A program made the translations under genes and the position numbers. A stretch of DNA of 64,000 nt from Brevibacterium epidermidis NBRC 14811 (GTDB lineage: Bacteria; Actinomycetota; Actinomycetes; Actinomycetales; Brevibacteriaceae), in NCBI RefSeq assembly GCF_001570805.1, contig NZ_BCSJ01000011.1, positions 62,001 through 126,000 on the forward strand, in the 5' to 3' direction. A model generated the notes under the pieces. That model did no database searches. It was not told the DNA's origin and saw only the letters and a program-made list of their open reading frames with translations. This document shows positions 15,443 through 23,755 of the stretch, one piece after another; the first letter of the stretch is position 1; every line of letters starts with the position of its first letter.

Positions 15443-15832
15443 TCAGCTGACGTTCTGCACGACCTGAACCAGGTGCCCGTCAAGATCCTCGACCCAGGCG
15501 ATGAGCAGCCGGTCGAGCCATGGCTCTGGTGGCTTGACCGGTGTCGCTCCGAGCTCGATGAGGCGCTCATAACCGGTGGGAACGTCGTCGGTCCAGAGGA
15601 TCACCGCCGCCCGCTGTCCCTCGGCCACCGGGTCGAGCCCGTGGTCGTCGCGGGTGCTGGCTTCGGTGGCAAGACCGATTCGGTACCCGTCAAGGGCGAA
15701 ATCCACGTGGATAGGTGTTCCGGTCAGCGGGGTACGAAACACTTCCTCGAAGCCGAGAGCTTGGTAGAAGGCCGACGCACGGTCGATGTCTTGGGTGAAC
15801 AGCACGATCTGTGGCGTGCGAAAGAGCGACAT
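15443..15832 (-). CDS. VOC (glyoxalase/bleomycin-resistance fold) protein
   Basis: A 129-aa single-module VOC protein: TPQIVLFTQDIDRASAFYQALGF opening, IHVDFALDGYRIGLATE metal-loop region, closing DLDGHLVQVVQ. Such proteins are dimeric metalloenzymes or drug-binding proteins; the substrate is not evident. Start taken at ATG 15832 (MSLFRTPQ). Monocistronic. Confidence 0.8.
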   Translation of the reverse strand: MSLFRTPQIVLFTQDIDRASAFYQALGFEEVFRTPLTGTPIHVDFALDGYRIGLATEASTRDDHGLDPVAEGQRAAVILWTDDVPTGYERLIELGATPVKPPEPWLDRLLIAWVEDLDGHLVQVVQNVS

Positions 15833-16062
15833 GTCGCTACATTGCCAATGGGCTTCTGACGGCGTCAAGGTTCAGCGCGAACACTCGGGGCGGAAACGGT
15901 GTCATCTTCGATGTCCCGAAGAAGCGACTGTGTACCTGAATCATCACGATCGTGAGAATCGGCCTGCGTTAGAGTGTCCCCTGGCATCAACACGTGGTCG
16001 CAGCCATGAGATCTGCTGCAGAGGGATTCCCAGCCCGAGAGATCGAAAGTCGAGGACCGAAG

Positions 16063-17292
16063 ATGACAGGAAGCAAGAGTTCGCCACAGCGATCGGTGCC
16101 TCAGCGTGTCGGCGATACAGTTCAGGCGGCTGGCCTGATCCTCGCTCTCGTTCTCGGTGCCATCGCCGCGGTCATCGGCCTCGCATCGCTCATTCCCGGG
16201 ATCGGCCCGCTCAGCCCGATCGCGGCTCGATGGGCACCCACCGTGGCACCGCCGACAGCTGTGGTGGGATTGATCGTGTGCGTGATCGGAATCGCTGCTG
16301 TACGCATAGGGTTCCGCCGAACCGGAACAGCCACCACAGTGCTCGGAGGGGTCGCCGCTGTCACAAACGTCGCTGTCATCATCGTCCTCGTCAGCGCTAT
16401 TTCGGCCGCCGGCGGCTCGGTGAACCTGTTCACTGCCACATTCGGACTCTCGGCGATCGACTCTGCGTCGCCTGACCGCCACGAGGTGTACGACAAGTCC
16501 ACCTCCGGTGACGACCTTTCCGTATCGATCTACGAACCTAAGGGAACGAAGGGTCCGGCTCCGACGATCATGTACGTCCACGGCGGCGGATGGATCGCAG
16601 GCGAACCGAACGCCGCGAGTTCCGAGCTCCGCGAACTCGCTGATCATGGCTATCTCGTCGTATCGGTCGAATACGAACTCGCCACCCTGGACAACGCCAC
16701 CTGGCAGAGCGCACCTTCGCAGGTCGCCTGTGCGGCAAGCTGGATTCAGACCAACGCAGACGCGCTCGGCGCAGATATGGACCGCCTGGCGTTCTGGGGC
16801 GAGAGCTCGGGCAGCAACATGGTCGCCAATACCGCCGGTGCCGCAGTGCAAGGCACCGCCGAATCATCATGTGGTGGCAAGGTTCCGGCTCCGGCCGCGG
16901 TCATTGCCGACTACCCGGCGTTCGATGTGACCGGGCTTTACGAGAACGCTCCCACCGGGCCAGGTGCAGGAACCGGTACCCGACTGTTTGCGACCAGCTA
17001 TACGGGCGGCACGCCTGAGGAATACCCAGAACGATACGCCGTGGCCGATTCCGTCACCCATTTGGAAGCACCCGCTCCACCGGTGCTCATGATGACTGCC
17101 ATGCGCGATGACGTCATCACACCGAGTGACCAGCTGGCATGGGCTGAATCGGCCCGAAGCCGTGGAGTCGACGTCCAGACAGTGCAGGTTCCTCTCGCCA
17201 ATCATGCGTATACGCAGAAGGCGAAGAACTCGATCGGCAGCCAGGGACACCTGAGCATCGCAGAGGCCTACCTGTCCGAACGCTTTCGCTGA
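16063..17292 (+). CDS. Membrane-anchored alpha/beta hydrolase (esterase)
   Basis: A 409-aa protein: N-terminal 120 residues with three to four hydrophobic helices (VQAAGLILALVLGAIAAVIGL and others), then an extracytoplasmic alpha/beta hydrolase domain of the HSL/BD-FAE type. Visible are the oxyanion HGGGW motif (VHGGGWIAGEPN), the nucleophile elbow GESSGS, the Asp in TAMRDDVITP and the His in ANHAYTQ. It probably cleaves carboxyl esters at the outer face. ATG 16063 follows GAGG. Monocistronic; divergent from the VOC gene. Confidence 0.85.
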   Translation: MTGSKSSPQRSVPQRVGDTVQAAGLILALVLGAIAAVIGLASLIPGIGPLSPIAARWAPTVAPPTAVVGLIVCVIGIAAVRIGFRRTGTATTVLGGVAAVTNVAVIIVLVSAISAAGGSVNLFTATFGLSAIDSASPDRHEVYDKSTSGDDLSVSIYEPKGTKGPAPTIMYVHGGGWIAGEPNAASSELRELADHGYLVVSVEYELATLDNATWQSAPSQVACAASWIQTNADALGADMDRLAFWGESSGSNMVANTAGAAVQGTAESSCGGKVPAPAAVIADYPAFDVTGLYENAPTGPGAGTGTRLFATSYTGGTPEEYPERYAVADSVTHLEAPAPPVLMMTAMRDDVITPSDQLAWAESARSRGVDVQTVQVPLANHAYTQKAKNSIGSQGHLSIAEAYLSERFR

Positions 17293-17398
17293 CCCCGACT
17301 TCCAGGGTGAGACCGATACTGACGATCACCAATTGGTTATGGTGGTCCCAGAAGGGCTTTACCGGTCCCACGCTAATTGGAATCAGGAGTATTCGATC

Positions 17399-17839
17399 AT
17401 GAGTTTCAGTGTTTACCTGTCCGGAGAGATCCACACCGATTGGCGTGAGGAGATCAAAAATGGCGCCGAAGCGGCCGGCCTCGACATCGAATTCACCGCC
17501 CCGGTGACCGACCACCCCGCCAGCGATGCCGCCGGTGACCACCTCGGCGAGAACGACAGCTCCTTCTGGCGCGATCACCAGTCGTCGAAGGTCAACGCCA
17601 TCCGCACCCGCACCCTGATCGAGAAGGCCGATATGGTCGTCGTGCGCTTCGGTGACAAGTACAAGCAGTGGAACGCCGCTTTCGACGCCGGCTACTGCGC
17701 AGCGCTCGGCACACCCTATGTGACCCTCCACGACGCCGACATCATTCATCCGCTCAAAGAGGTCGATGCCGAAGCCAAGGCCTGGTGCCAGACGACCGAC
17801 CAGGTGGTCGAAACCCTGAAGTACATCCTCAGAGACTGA
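17399..17839 (+). CDS. YtoQ family protein
   Basis: A 146-aa soluble protein of the YtoQ family: SVYLSGEIHTDWREEI at the start, TAPVTDHPASDAAGD, then ADMVVVRFGDKYKQWNAAFDAGYCAALG, and LHDADIIHPLKEVDAEAKA. The fold is related to nucleoside 2-deoxyribosyltransferases; the role is not established. ATG 17399 has AGGAG upstream. Its 3' end overlaps by 11 bp the convergent frameshifted gene. Confidence 0.85.
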   Translation: MSFSVYLSGEIHTDWREEIKNGAEAAGLDIEFTAPVTDHPASDAAGDHLGENDSSFWRDHQSSKVNAIRTRTLIEKADMVVVRFGDKYKQWNAAFDAGYCAALGTPYVTLHDADIIHPLKEVDAEAKAWCQTTDQVVETLKYILRD

Positions 17840-18160
17840 ACCCGATGAGCTGAGTCCGCGAACGACCACCCGTCAAAGGATCGTTCGCGGCCTCCACCCA
17901 GTAGACGCCGTCGACGTCATTGATGCTGACCTCGAGTGCCGGCGAGGTCGGAACGATCTCACGTCCGGATTCGAGGATCTCCTCGACCCACCTCAGAACG
18001 TCCTGAGCTTCAGCAGCCGGCGTCACGGTGAACGTGTGTTTGTACTTATGGAGAAGTACCGTGCCTCGTTGGCACGTAGGCTCGCCAGCGCCTCGGCGAC
18101 GGGAGAGGACTCGAGGCCTTCGGTGGTGACCTCGGTGAATGACACGGCTTCGAACGGCAT
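17829..18160 (-). pseudogene. Small gene with a -1 frameshift
   Basis: Two frames on the minus strand join into one sensible protein of about 110 aa. From ATG 18160: MPFEAVSFTEVTTEGLESSP..., LRANEARYFS, after which that frame soon stops. From about 18048 a different frame continues HKYKHTFTVTPAAEAQDVLRW, then IVPTSPALEVSINDVDGVYW, ending TQLIGFSL. One base appears lost at TTCTCCATAAG. Function unknown; a pseudogene, a sequencing error or, less likely, programmed frameshifting. Confidence 0.6.
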
Positions 18161-18197
18161 GGACCATAGAATTGCCCGCTGTGATTGGATGAGGATC

Positions 18198-18695
18198 ATG
18201 GAACCTCAATCTGATCTCAATGATGATGACCGCAGATTCCTCGCTCGCTGCGTAGACCTGGCCCGTGATGCCCTCGATGGCGGCGACGAACCGTTCGGTT
18301 CCGTGCTCGTCGACGGCGAGGGCCGCGAACTCTTCGCCGACCGCAATCGGGTGGCCGGTGGCGACCACACCCGCCATCCCGAATTCGAAATCGCCCGCTG
18401 GGCGGCCGAAAATCTCACCCCTGAACAACGAGCCGAATCTGTCGTCTTCACCTCAGGCGAACATTGCCCGATGTGCTCGGCGGCGCACGCGTGGGTGGGC
18501 CTCGGCCGCATCGTCTACGCCAGCAGCAGCCAGCAGCTGAGCGCCTGGCATAACGATTGGGGCTTGGCCCCAGGACCAGTTGTGCCGCTGCCTATTCAGG
18601 ACGTGGCACCGGGAATCGAGGTCGCCGGCCCCGATCCGGAATTGAGCACTCAAGTGCGGCAGCTGCATGCCCGCCTGCACGGAGTCGATGGCTGA
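18198..18695 (+). CDS. Nucleoside deaminase (cytidine/guanine deaminase fold)
   Basis: A 165-aa zinc deaminase. The zinc and proton-shuttle motifs are HPEFE (about 64-68) and GEHCPMCSAAH (about 91-101, PxxC type). It resembles guanine deaminase/TadA-like proteins: ARDALDGGDEPFGSVLVDGEG near the start, IVYASSSQQL after the Cys pair. It probably deaminates a purine or related base in the cytoplasm. The C-terminal 35 residues (PGIEVAGPDPELSTQVRQLH) fit stand-alone family members. ATG 18198 has GAGGA upstream. Confidence 0.85.
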   Translation: MEPQSDLNDDDRRFLARCVDLARDALDGGDEPFGSVLVDGEGRELFADRNRVAGGDHTRHPEFEIARWAAENLTPEQRAESVVFTSGEHCPMCSAAHAWVGLGRIVYASSSQQLSAWHNDWGLAPGPVVPLPIQDVAPGIEVAGPDPELSTQVRQLHARLHGVDG

Positions 18696-18785
18696 AACCC
18701 GCGGTACAGTATCTGCAACCCAGCGATTGTTCTGCCCGCACCGAAATCACGGGGCCGGCAGCGAAACTGACAAAGGAGTCCGGCC

Positions 18786-19730
18786 TTGGCCCTGCATGAA
18801 ATCACGTTCCCCTCGAGCAACGATCGCGACACGATCAACGCGTGGCTCCACACTCCCACGACGGCGCCGAACGGCATCGTGCAGATCATCCACGGGCTCG
18901 GCGAACATTCCCGCCGCTACCTCCACCTCATCAGCACCTTGCTCGATGCCGGCTTCGCCGTCGTCGCCAGTGACCACGCAGGGCACGGGCGCACTGCCAT
19001 GGAGTCGGATGTCTGGGCCGACGGCGGAGACGAGGCCGCGCGCGTCGTCGTCGACGACGAGGTGACTCTGCAGGCGAAGGCGCGTGAGATTCTGCCCGGA
19101 CTGCCCTATATCGTCTTCGGCCACAGCTGGGGGTCGATGATCGCCCGCTCCATGGCATCCCGCCCTGAAGCCGAACTCACCGGGCTGGCGCTGTGCGGAA
19201 TCGCCGCGCAGATGAAGGGAATCGAACAGACCATTGACCGCGCTGAACTCGCCGAGGCGGCCGCTGGCGACCATCGTGCGGAACCTGCCGCAGACCATCT
19301 GGTGGGACAGCTCTTCGACGGGTTCCTCGACCGCTGTGGTCCCGATGCAGGACCCACCGCATGGGTTGCCCTCGACGAGGCGGTCGTCGCCGATCACGGC
19401 CGTGACCCGTTCAACAACTTCGGTGCCCCGATGAGTGCGCGATTCCTGCAGGGATTCGTCGACATCTACGACGAAGCCAATGCCGATTCTTGGTATGCGA
19501 CGATCTCAAACGATCTGCCGGTGCTCATCCTCGCGGGTGACCAGGATCCGGTTGCGAACTACGGCGAAGGCGCTTACCACGTGGCCAACAGGCTGCGCGA
19601 GACCGGTCACGCCGACGTGCGCACACGAGTCTTCTCAGGAGTCCGGCACGAAGTCCACAACGAATCGACGACTCGCGCCGAGGCGGAAGCGGAGATTGTT
19701 GGTTTCGCAACCCGCGTCGTCGCAGGTTAA
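18786..19730 (+). CDS. Alpha/beta hydrolase, lysophospholipase/monoacylglycerol lipase type
   Basis: A 314-aa serine hydrolase. HGLGEHSRRY is the hallmark of the monoglyceride lipase/PldB group; the nucleophile elbow is GHSWGSM, followed by Asp in AGDQDPVANYG and His in GVRHEVHNE. It starts at TTG 18786 after AAAGGAG. Cytoplasmic, with no signal peptide. It is followed 19 bp later by a GNAT gene and probably co-transcribed. Confidence 0.88.
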   Translation: MALHEITFPSSNDRDTINAWLHTPTTAPNGIVQIIHGLGEHSRRYLHLISTLLDAGFAVVASDHAGHGRTAMESDVWADGGDEAARVVVDDEVTLQAKAREILPGLPYIVFGHSWGSMIARSMASRPEAELTGLALCGIAAQMKGIEQTIDRAELAEAAAGDHRAEPAADHLVGQLFDGFLDRCGPDAGPTAWVALDEAVVADHGRDPFNNFGAPMSARFLQGFVDIYDEANADSWYATISNDLPVLILAGDQDPVANYGEGAYHVANRLRETGHADVRTRVFSGVRHEVHNESTTRAEAEAEIVGFATRVVAG

Positions 19731-19749
19731 AGATCGAGGCTGACCCACC

Positions 19750-20601
19750 ATGATGATTCCGTCTGCCGAGGACCTGTCGAACATCATCGATGCTGTCGCG
19801 TCCTGGCAGCGCGAGGGGCTGCCCGTCCAAGTCCATCCAGGCGACCTCGGCTGGTATCAGCGCTTCGGCTCGCAAGCGCTCGCCTCGGCGTTGCGGGTAT
19901 GGACGCGCGACGGTGAGATCGCAGCTGTCGGATTCCTCGACGAATCCGAACTCATCCGTATGGCGATCTCGCCTGACCATGCCTCGGATGAAACCCTCGC
20001 CGAGGCGGTCGTGACGGATCTCGAGACCACGCTGTCCGATCTCCTCCCACCGGGGACAGGAATCGTCGAGGCTCGCTTCGGGGCCGAGTTGCAGCACACC
20101 CTCACCCAGGCGCGATGGACACCCGACGAACCCTGGACCGTCCTGCACCGCGCACTGTCAGATTCTGTCCCACCGACCTCGTTGAGGTTCGAGACTGTCG
20201 AAGCGGATGGCATCGCTGACCGGATCAGTGTCGAATCCGCCGCATTCCCCGGCGCATCACTGACCGCTGAGCGATGGCAGCTGATGGCTGCAGGACACGC
20301 CTACCAACAGGCTCGGTGCCTCGTCGGCTATTCCACGGACGGTGCTGCCGTCGGCGCCACCACCGTCTGGTCCGCTGGACACGGTCGCCCCGGCATCATC
20401 GAACCTCTCGGAGTTCATGGTGACCACCGCGGCCACGGGTATGGCACGGAAATGGCGCTCGGTGCTGCAAGCGCACTGCGGTCGATGGGAGCGTCGAGTG
20501 TCAACGTGGCCACTCCGTCATCGAACACCGCCGCCGTCGCCACCTATCGAGCGGCCGGGATGGACAGCCTCGGCGAGGTCAGGGACTTCCGCCGCCCCTG
20601 A
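19750..20601 (+). CDS. GNAT acetyltransferase (two-lobed)
   Basis: A 283-aa protein. The C-terminal GNAT domain (about 145-283) shows GVHGDHRGHGYGTEMALGAASAL, the acetyl-CoA loop, and SSNTAAVATYRAAGM. The N-terminal 140 residues look like a degenerate GNAT lobe (AAVGFLDESELIRMAISPDH) with no R/QxxGxG loop, as in double-GNAT proteins such as mycothiol synthase. Substrate unknown. Second gene of a probable pair with the lipase. Confidence 0.8.
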   Translation: MMIPSAEDLSNIIDAVASWQREGLPVQVHPGDLGWYQRFGSQALASALRVWTRDGEIAAVGFLDESELIRMAISPDHASDETLAEAVVTDLETTLSDLLPPGTGIVEARFGAELQHTLTQARWTPDEPWTVLHRALSDSVPPTSLRFETVEADGIADRISVESAAFPGASLTAERWQLMAAGHAYQQARCLVGYSTDGAAVGATTVWSAGHGRPGIIEPLGVHGDHRGHGYGTEMALGAASALRSMGASSVNVATPSSNTAAVATYRAAGMDSLGEVRDFRRP

Positions 20602-20603
20602 CC

Positions 20604-20673
20604 GGCGTTGGAGAACAGACCGGAGCGGGCGTTGGAGATCAGGACAGCCGACGTCGGAGGTCAGGCCGGAGCG
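20604..20673 (+). repeat. Three imperfect 23-24 bp tandem units
   Basis: Units starting GGCGTTGGAGAACAG (20604), GGCGTTGGAGATCAG (20628) and ACGTCGGAGGTCAGG (20651) lie head to tail between two convergent genes; the third overlaps the last codons of the DinB-like gene. Confidence 0.55.
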
Positions 20674-21155
20674 CCGACGATGAACGCCGCCTGCGCGACG
20701 TGCTGAATCGCATCATCGATGATCGAGACCATGCGGACGCCGCGAGTGACTGCCGGCGTCCAGTTCTCATCGATGATCTCGTCGAAGTCGTCCTCCGACA
20801 GCGTCTCCAGGTACTCGGTGAACGCGTTCAATGTGGTGTTGAGATAGTCGACGAGCAGCTGCTGATCGTCGACGCGGATCTCGGCTGCTTGTTCCGGGGT
20901 GTGCCCGAGCCCGAACCCATCGCCGATCTCGCCGAGGTCGAAACGGTCGCGGAAGTCCTCCCACTGCTGGGGACGTCCGGTGAGGTCGGAGAGTTGCACG
21001 TCGATCTCGCGGCCGCTGTGCCACAGCAGCCAGGCGATGGAATTCGGATGCCCGCCGAGGTGGCCGTTGAGTTCTTCGGGGGAGAGGTCGGGCAGCGCCT
21101 GTGCCGCTTGGAGGGGGCGCTGGGACAGGTCGGTGAGAATCTCAATGCTGTTCAT
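20661..21155 (-). CDS. DinB/DUF664 family protein (mycothiol-transferase-like)
   Basis: A 164-aa four-helix-bundle protein: LDLSPEELNGHLGGHPNSIAW-type DinB signature, WLLWHSGREIDVQLSDL, and a final helix IIDDAIQHVAQAAFI. His residues in GHPNSIAW, LLWHSGRE and IQHVAQ match the three-His metal site of DinB thiol transferases. Such proteins in actinobacteria transfer mycothiol; the target is unknown. Start set at ATG 21155 (MNSIEILTD). Confidence 0.8.
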   Translation of the reverse strand: MNSIEILTDLSQRPLQAAQALPDLSPEELNGHLGGHPNSIAWLLWHSGREIDVQLSDLTGRPQQWEDFRDRFDLGEIGDGFGLGHTPEQAAEIRVDDQQLLVDYLNTTLNAFTEYLETLSEDDFDEIIDENWTPAVTRGVRMVSIIDDAIQHVAQAAFIVGAPA

Positions 21156-21200
21156 GTCGCCCATTGTGCTCTTCGCGACCGCCTCTGTCACCACCGGGGA

Positions 21201-21644
21201 TCAGTCGAGACGGGGCCGGCGGCGGTTGCGTTTGATCTCCGACCGCCGCTGTTCGGAGCGCACTCGGCGGCGCCGGGAATTTCGGGACGGCTTCGTGGCT
21301 CGCCTCTGCACCGGCGGGGCCAACGCCTCTCGCAGCATCTGCGCCAGACGCATCCGCGCGTCCTGCCGGTTCTTCAGCTGCGACCGCTGCTTCTCCGAGG
21401 TCACGGTGACCACAGTGCCGGATAGCCGTGGGGCCAAACGACTGAGCATCCGCTCGCGCTGAGGTTGGGTGAGGAAGGTCGCCGCAGCCAGGTCGAGGCT
21501 CAGCTGCACTCGGGAGTCGGAAGTGTTGACGTGCTGGCCTCCGGGCCCCGATGACCGGGAGAACTGTTCTGACAGTTCGGCGGCGGGGACGACCAGTCCG
21601 GCAGGGATCCCCGGTCCGGCGGGGACCCGCAGATCACCGTCCAT
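21201..21644 (-). CDS. arfB: Peptidyl-tRNA hydrolase ArfB (ribosome rescue)
   Basis: A 147-aa class-I release-factor-like protein. The catalytic GGQ lies in SRSSGPGGQHVNTSDSRVQL (near 41-60), and the C-terminal tail is extremely basic (RRRRVRSEQRRSEIKRNRRRP), which in ArfB threads the empty mRNA channel of stalled ribosomes. ATG 21644 immediately follows the stop of the acyltransferase gene (21646), so they are translationally coupled. The longer open frame upstream overlaps that gene and is not used. Confidence 0.9.
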   Translation of the reverse strand: MDGDLRVPAGPGIPAGLVVPAAELSEQFSRSSGPGGQHVNTSDSRVQLSLDLAAATFLTQPQRERMLSRLAPRLSGTVVTVTSEKQRSQLKNRQDARMRLAQMLREALAPPVQRRATKPSRNSRRRRVRSEQRRSEIKRNRRRPRLD

Positions 21645-21645
21645 C

Positions 21646-22251
21646 TCAGCTCTGCTCCGCTTCGCCTTTGCGATCGTCACCTGGGGCGGCTTCTTCGCGC
21701 AGCCTCGGCGTGATCTGCAGGTGCGGCCGGATGCCGTGCTTGTCGGCATAGAACTCGCGGATCCGATCCATGTCGCTGACCAGGCCATCGGTCATCTCCA
21801 AGGTCGGACCCAGGCCTGTGGTGTGAGTGGCCGAGTCCACGTAGCCCAAGGTGACAGGAAGGCCCGTCTGACGGGCGATGCGATGGAACCCCGATTTCCA
21901 GTGAGTGTGCCCGCCGCGGGTTCCGTCTGGAGTGATGACGAGAGCGAAGACCTCCCCTTTACGCATGCGGCCGACCACCTCGTCGACGATCTTGCTCGGA
22001 TCCGACCGGTCGACGGGTATCCCGCCGAGTCCGCGCATGATCGGCCCACGCCATCCGGTGAAGAGGGAATGCTTTCCCAGCCAGTGGACATCGACACGAA
22101 GGCGCCACGCGATCGCGAGCATCACGACGAAGTCCCAATTGGAGGTGTGGGGTGCCCCGATGAGGATCGTCGGACGATTCGGGGCGGGCTCGGTGACGAG
22201 CTTCCACTTGCTGAACGTCCAGAAGGCGCGGGCGAGGAGGCGTCGGATCAT
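21646..22251 (-). CDS. 1-acyl-glycerol-3-phosphate acyltransferase family
   Basis: A 201-aa PlsC-domain protein. The HX4D motif is H35TSNWD, and the second motif is GGIPVDRSDPSKIVDEVV followed by VITPDGTRGG. Many bacterial members of this small subgroup act in phospholipid or glycolipid synthesis at the inner face of the membrane. No transmembrane segment is evident. First gene of a pair with arfB. Confidence 0.85.
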   Translation of the reverse strand: MIRRLLARAFWTFSKWKLVTEPAPNRPTILIGAPHTSNWDFVVMLAIAWRLRVDVHWLGKHSLFTGWRGPIMRGLGGIPVDRSDPSKIVDEVVGRMRKGEVFALVITPDGTRGGHTHWKSGFHRIARQTGLPVTLGYVDSATHTTGLGPTLEMTDGLVSDMDRIREFYADKHGIRPHLQITPRLREEAAPGDDRKGEAEQS

Positions 22252-22284
22252 GATCTCAAGGGTAAGGCACGCGCATGTGCGGGC

Positions 22285-22872
22285 CTATCGGGGCCCATGA
22301 AGGCGCGGTGCGAAACGGGCGTGTGCGGCTTTCAGGACCGGGAAGAGTCGACGGGGGCTGAGGACAAAACCATTCCTGACGAGTAACCGCGGATGATGCC
22401 CGCGCCCGAGTCGTCGACGGGTCGCCTCCTCGGTGAGGATATACGCCGCGGCCTTGGGGCCACGGCGTGCCGCCTTTTCGAACACGATCGCTTCGATATC
22501 CTGCCACGGCAACAGCGTGCCGGGCAGTACCTGATCGCGCCGTGCCAACGCGACGCCGACGGGGGAGAGGACGAGGGATTCGCGCCTGCGCATTCGCACG
22601 AACAGACCGATCGGTGCGACGACCAGGCACCCGACGATGCCGATGACCAACGCCCACATGCGCAGGTTGACGATGATCAGCCACGGGCTGCGCCCGTCCT
22701 CGATTGTGGCGGTGACGACGTAGATGAAGAAGGCGAGTAGACCGATGCCGATGACGAGCGCGACGAGCAGACCGAAGAGGACCTGCCGATTCGAGGAGGG
22801 GATGACGACCTGCTGTCCACGGTCGAGCCGACGCACGACGGCGGCAGGGGAGAGATCGTCGGTCATGGACAT
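22285..22872 (-). CDS. Two-helix membrane protein
   Basis: A 195-aa protein with two hydrophobic helices (VLFGLLVALVIGIGLLAFFIYVV and MWALVIGIVGCLVVAPIGLFV) followed by a cytoplasmic beta-rich domain (LVLSPVGVALARRDQVLPGTLLPWQDIEAIVF) that resembles a PH-like 'membrane protein with bPH domain' layout. Function unknown. It sits upstream of the acyltransferase with a 33-bp gap and may be co-transcribed. Confidence 0.7.
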   Translation of the reverse strand: MSMTDDLSPAAVVRRLDRGQQVVIPSSNRQVLFGLLVALVIGIGLLAFFIYVVTATIEDGRSPWLIIVNLRMWALVIGIVGCLVVAPIGLFVRMRRRESLVLSPVGVALARRDQVLPGTLLPWQDIEAIVFEKAARRGPKAAAYILTEEATRRRLGRGHHPRLLVRNGFVLSPRRLFPVLKAAHARFAPRLHGPR

Positions 22873-22953
22873 CAGAATACCGGCGGCACGGAATAATTAC
22901 GGCCGACCTGTCGCTGTACCGGACACCAAGCATCACCGACAACGGAGGTAGAT

Positions 22954-23640
22954 ATGTCTGATTCAGCTCGTGTCGTCATTCTCGGCGGCCATGGAAAGGT
23001 CGCACTCCTGGCAGCACCCAAGCTCAAGGCCGCAGGTTTCGCCGTCGATTCGGTGATCCGCAACCCCGACCAGTCATCCGATGTCGAAGCCGCAGGGGCC
23101 AACCCGGTCGTCCTCGACATCGAAACCGCCGACACTCAGGCGCTCGCCGACCTGTTCGCAGGAGCCCAGGCGGTCGTCTTCTCCGCCGGAGCCGGCGGCG
23201 GCAACCCGGCACGGACCAAGGCCGTCGACCTCGAAGCCGCCAAACGCTCGATCGACGCTGCCGAACAGGCCGGGGTCAAACGCTTCGTCATGGTCTCCTA
23301 CGCCAGCGCCTCCGTCGACTCGGACCGCGTCGACCCGGAGAGCTCGTTCTACCCCTACGTGCAGGCCAAGAGCGGTGCCGATGAGCACCTGCGAGCAAGC
23401 TCGTTGGACTTCACGATCCTCGGACCCGGCGGTCTGACCCTCGAGCCCTCCAGCGGCAAGGTTCTCATCGCCGATGCGGCCGGCGACCTCGATGGGCAGA
23501 CGCCGGCGGACGATGTGCGGGTGACCTCACGCGACCTCGTCGCCGACGTCATCACCCATGTCCTCGCTGAGTCCGCTGCGGTGCGCGAGACCGTGAACTT
23601 CTACGACGGGCAGACCCCCATCGCCGAGGCGATCAGCTGA
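22954..23640 (+). CDS. NAD(P)-binding sugar-epimerase-like protein (YwnB/YhfK type)
   Basis: A 228-aa short-chain fold protein: VVILGGHGKVALLAAPKLKAAGF is the dinucleotide-binding motif, then DIETADTQALADLF, VVFSAGAGGG, and FVMVSYASA. The YxxxK active site is present in the variant YVQAKSGADEHLR. This atypical SDR subgroup usually binds NADPH; the substrate is unknown. Strong GGAGG before ATG 22954. A long palindromic terminator follows. Confidence 0.85.
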   Translation: MSDSARVVILGGHGKVALLAAPKLKAAGFAVDSVIRNPDQSSDVEAAGANPVVLDIETADTQALADLFAGAQAVVFSAGAGGGNPARTKAVDLEAAKRSIDAAEQAGVKRFVMVSYASASVDSDRVDPESSFYPYVQAKSGADEHLRASSLDFTILGPGGLTLEPSSGKVLIADAAGDLDGQTPADDVRVTSRDLVADVITHVLAESAAVRETVNFYDGQTPIAEAIS

Positions 23641-23677
23641 GCTGAATAGTCACACGGGCTCAGCCCCCAATCGAACC

Positions 23678-23717
23678 CGCTGGCCTGTCGTCTCCGATCG
23701 GAGACGACAGGCCAGCG
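23678..23717. terminator. 40-bp perfect palindrome, bidirectional terminator
   Basis: CGCTGGCCTGTCGTCTCC, then GATC at the centre, then its exact complement; no mismatch over 40 bp, followed by GTCTTTCG. It lies between convergent genes (22954-23640 and 23756-24394). Confidence 0.8.
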
Positions 23718-23755
23718 GTCTTTCGATCGAAACTGTCTTGTGCCGCGCGTGAAGT

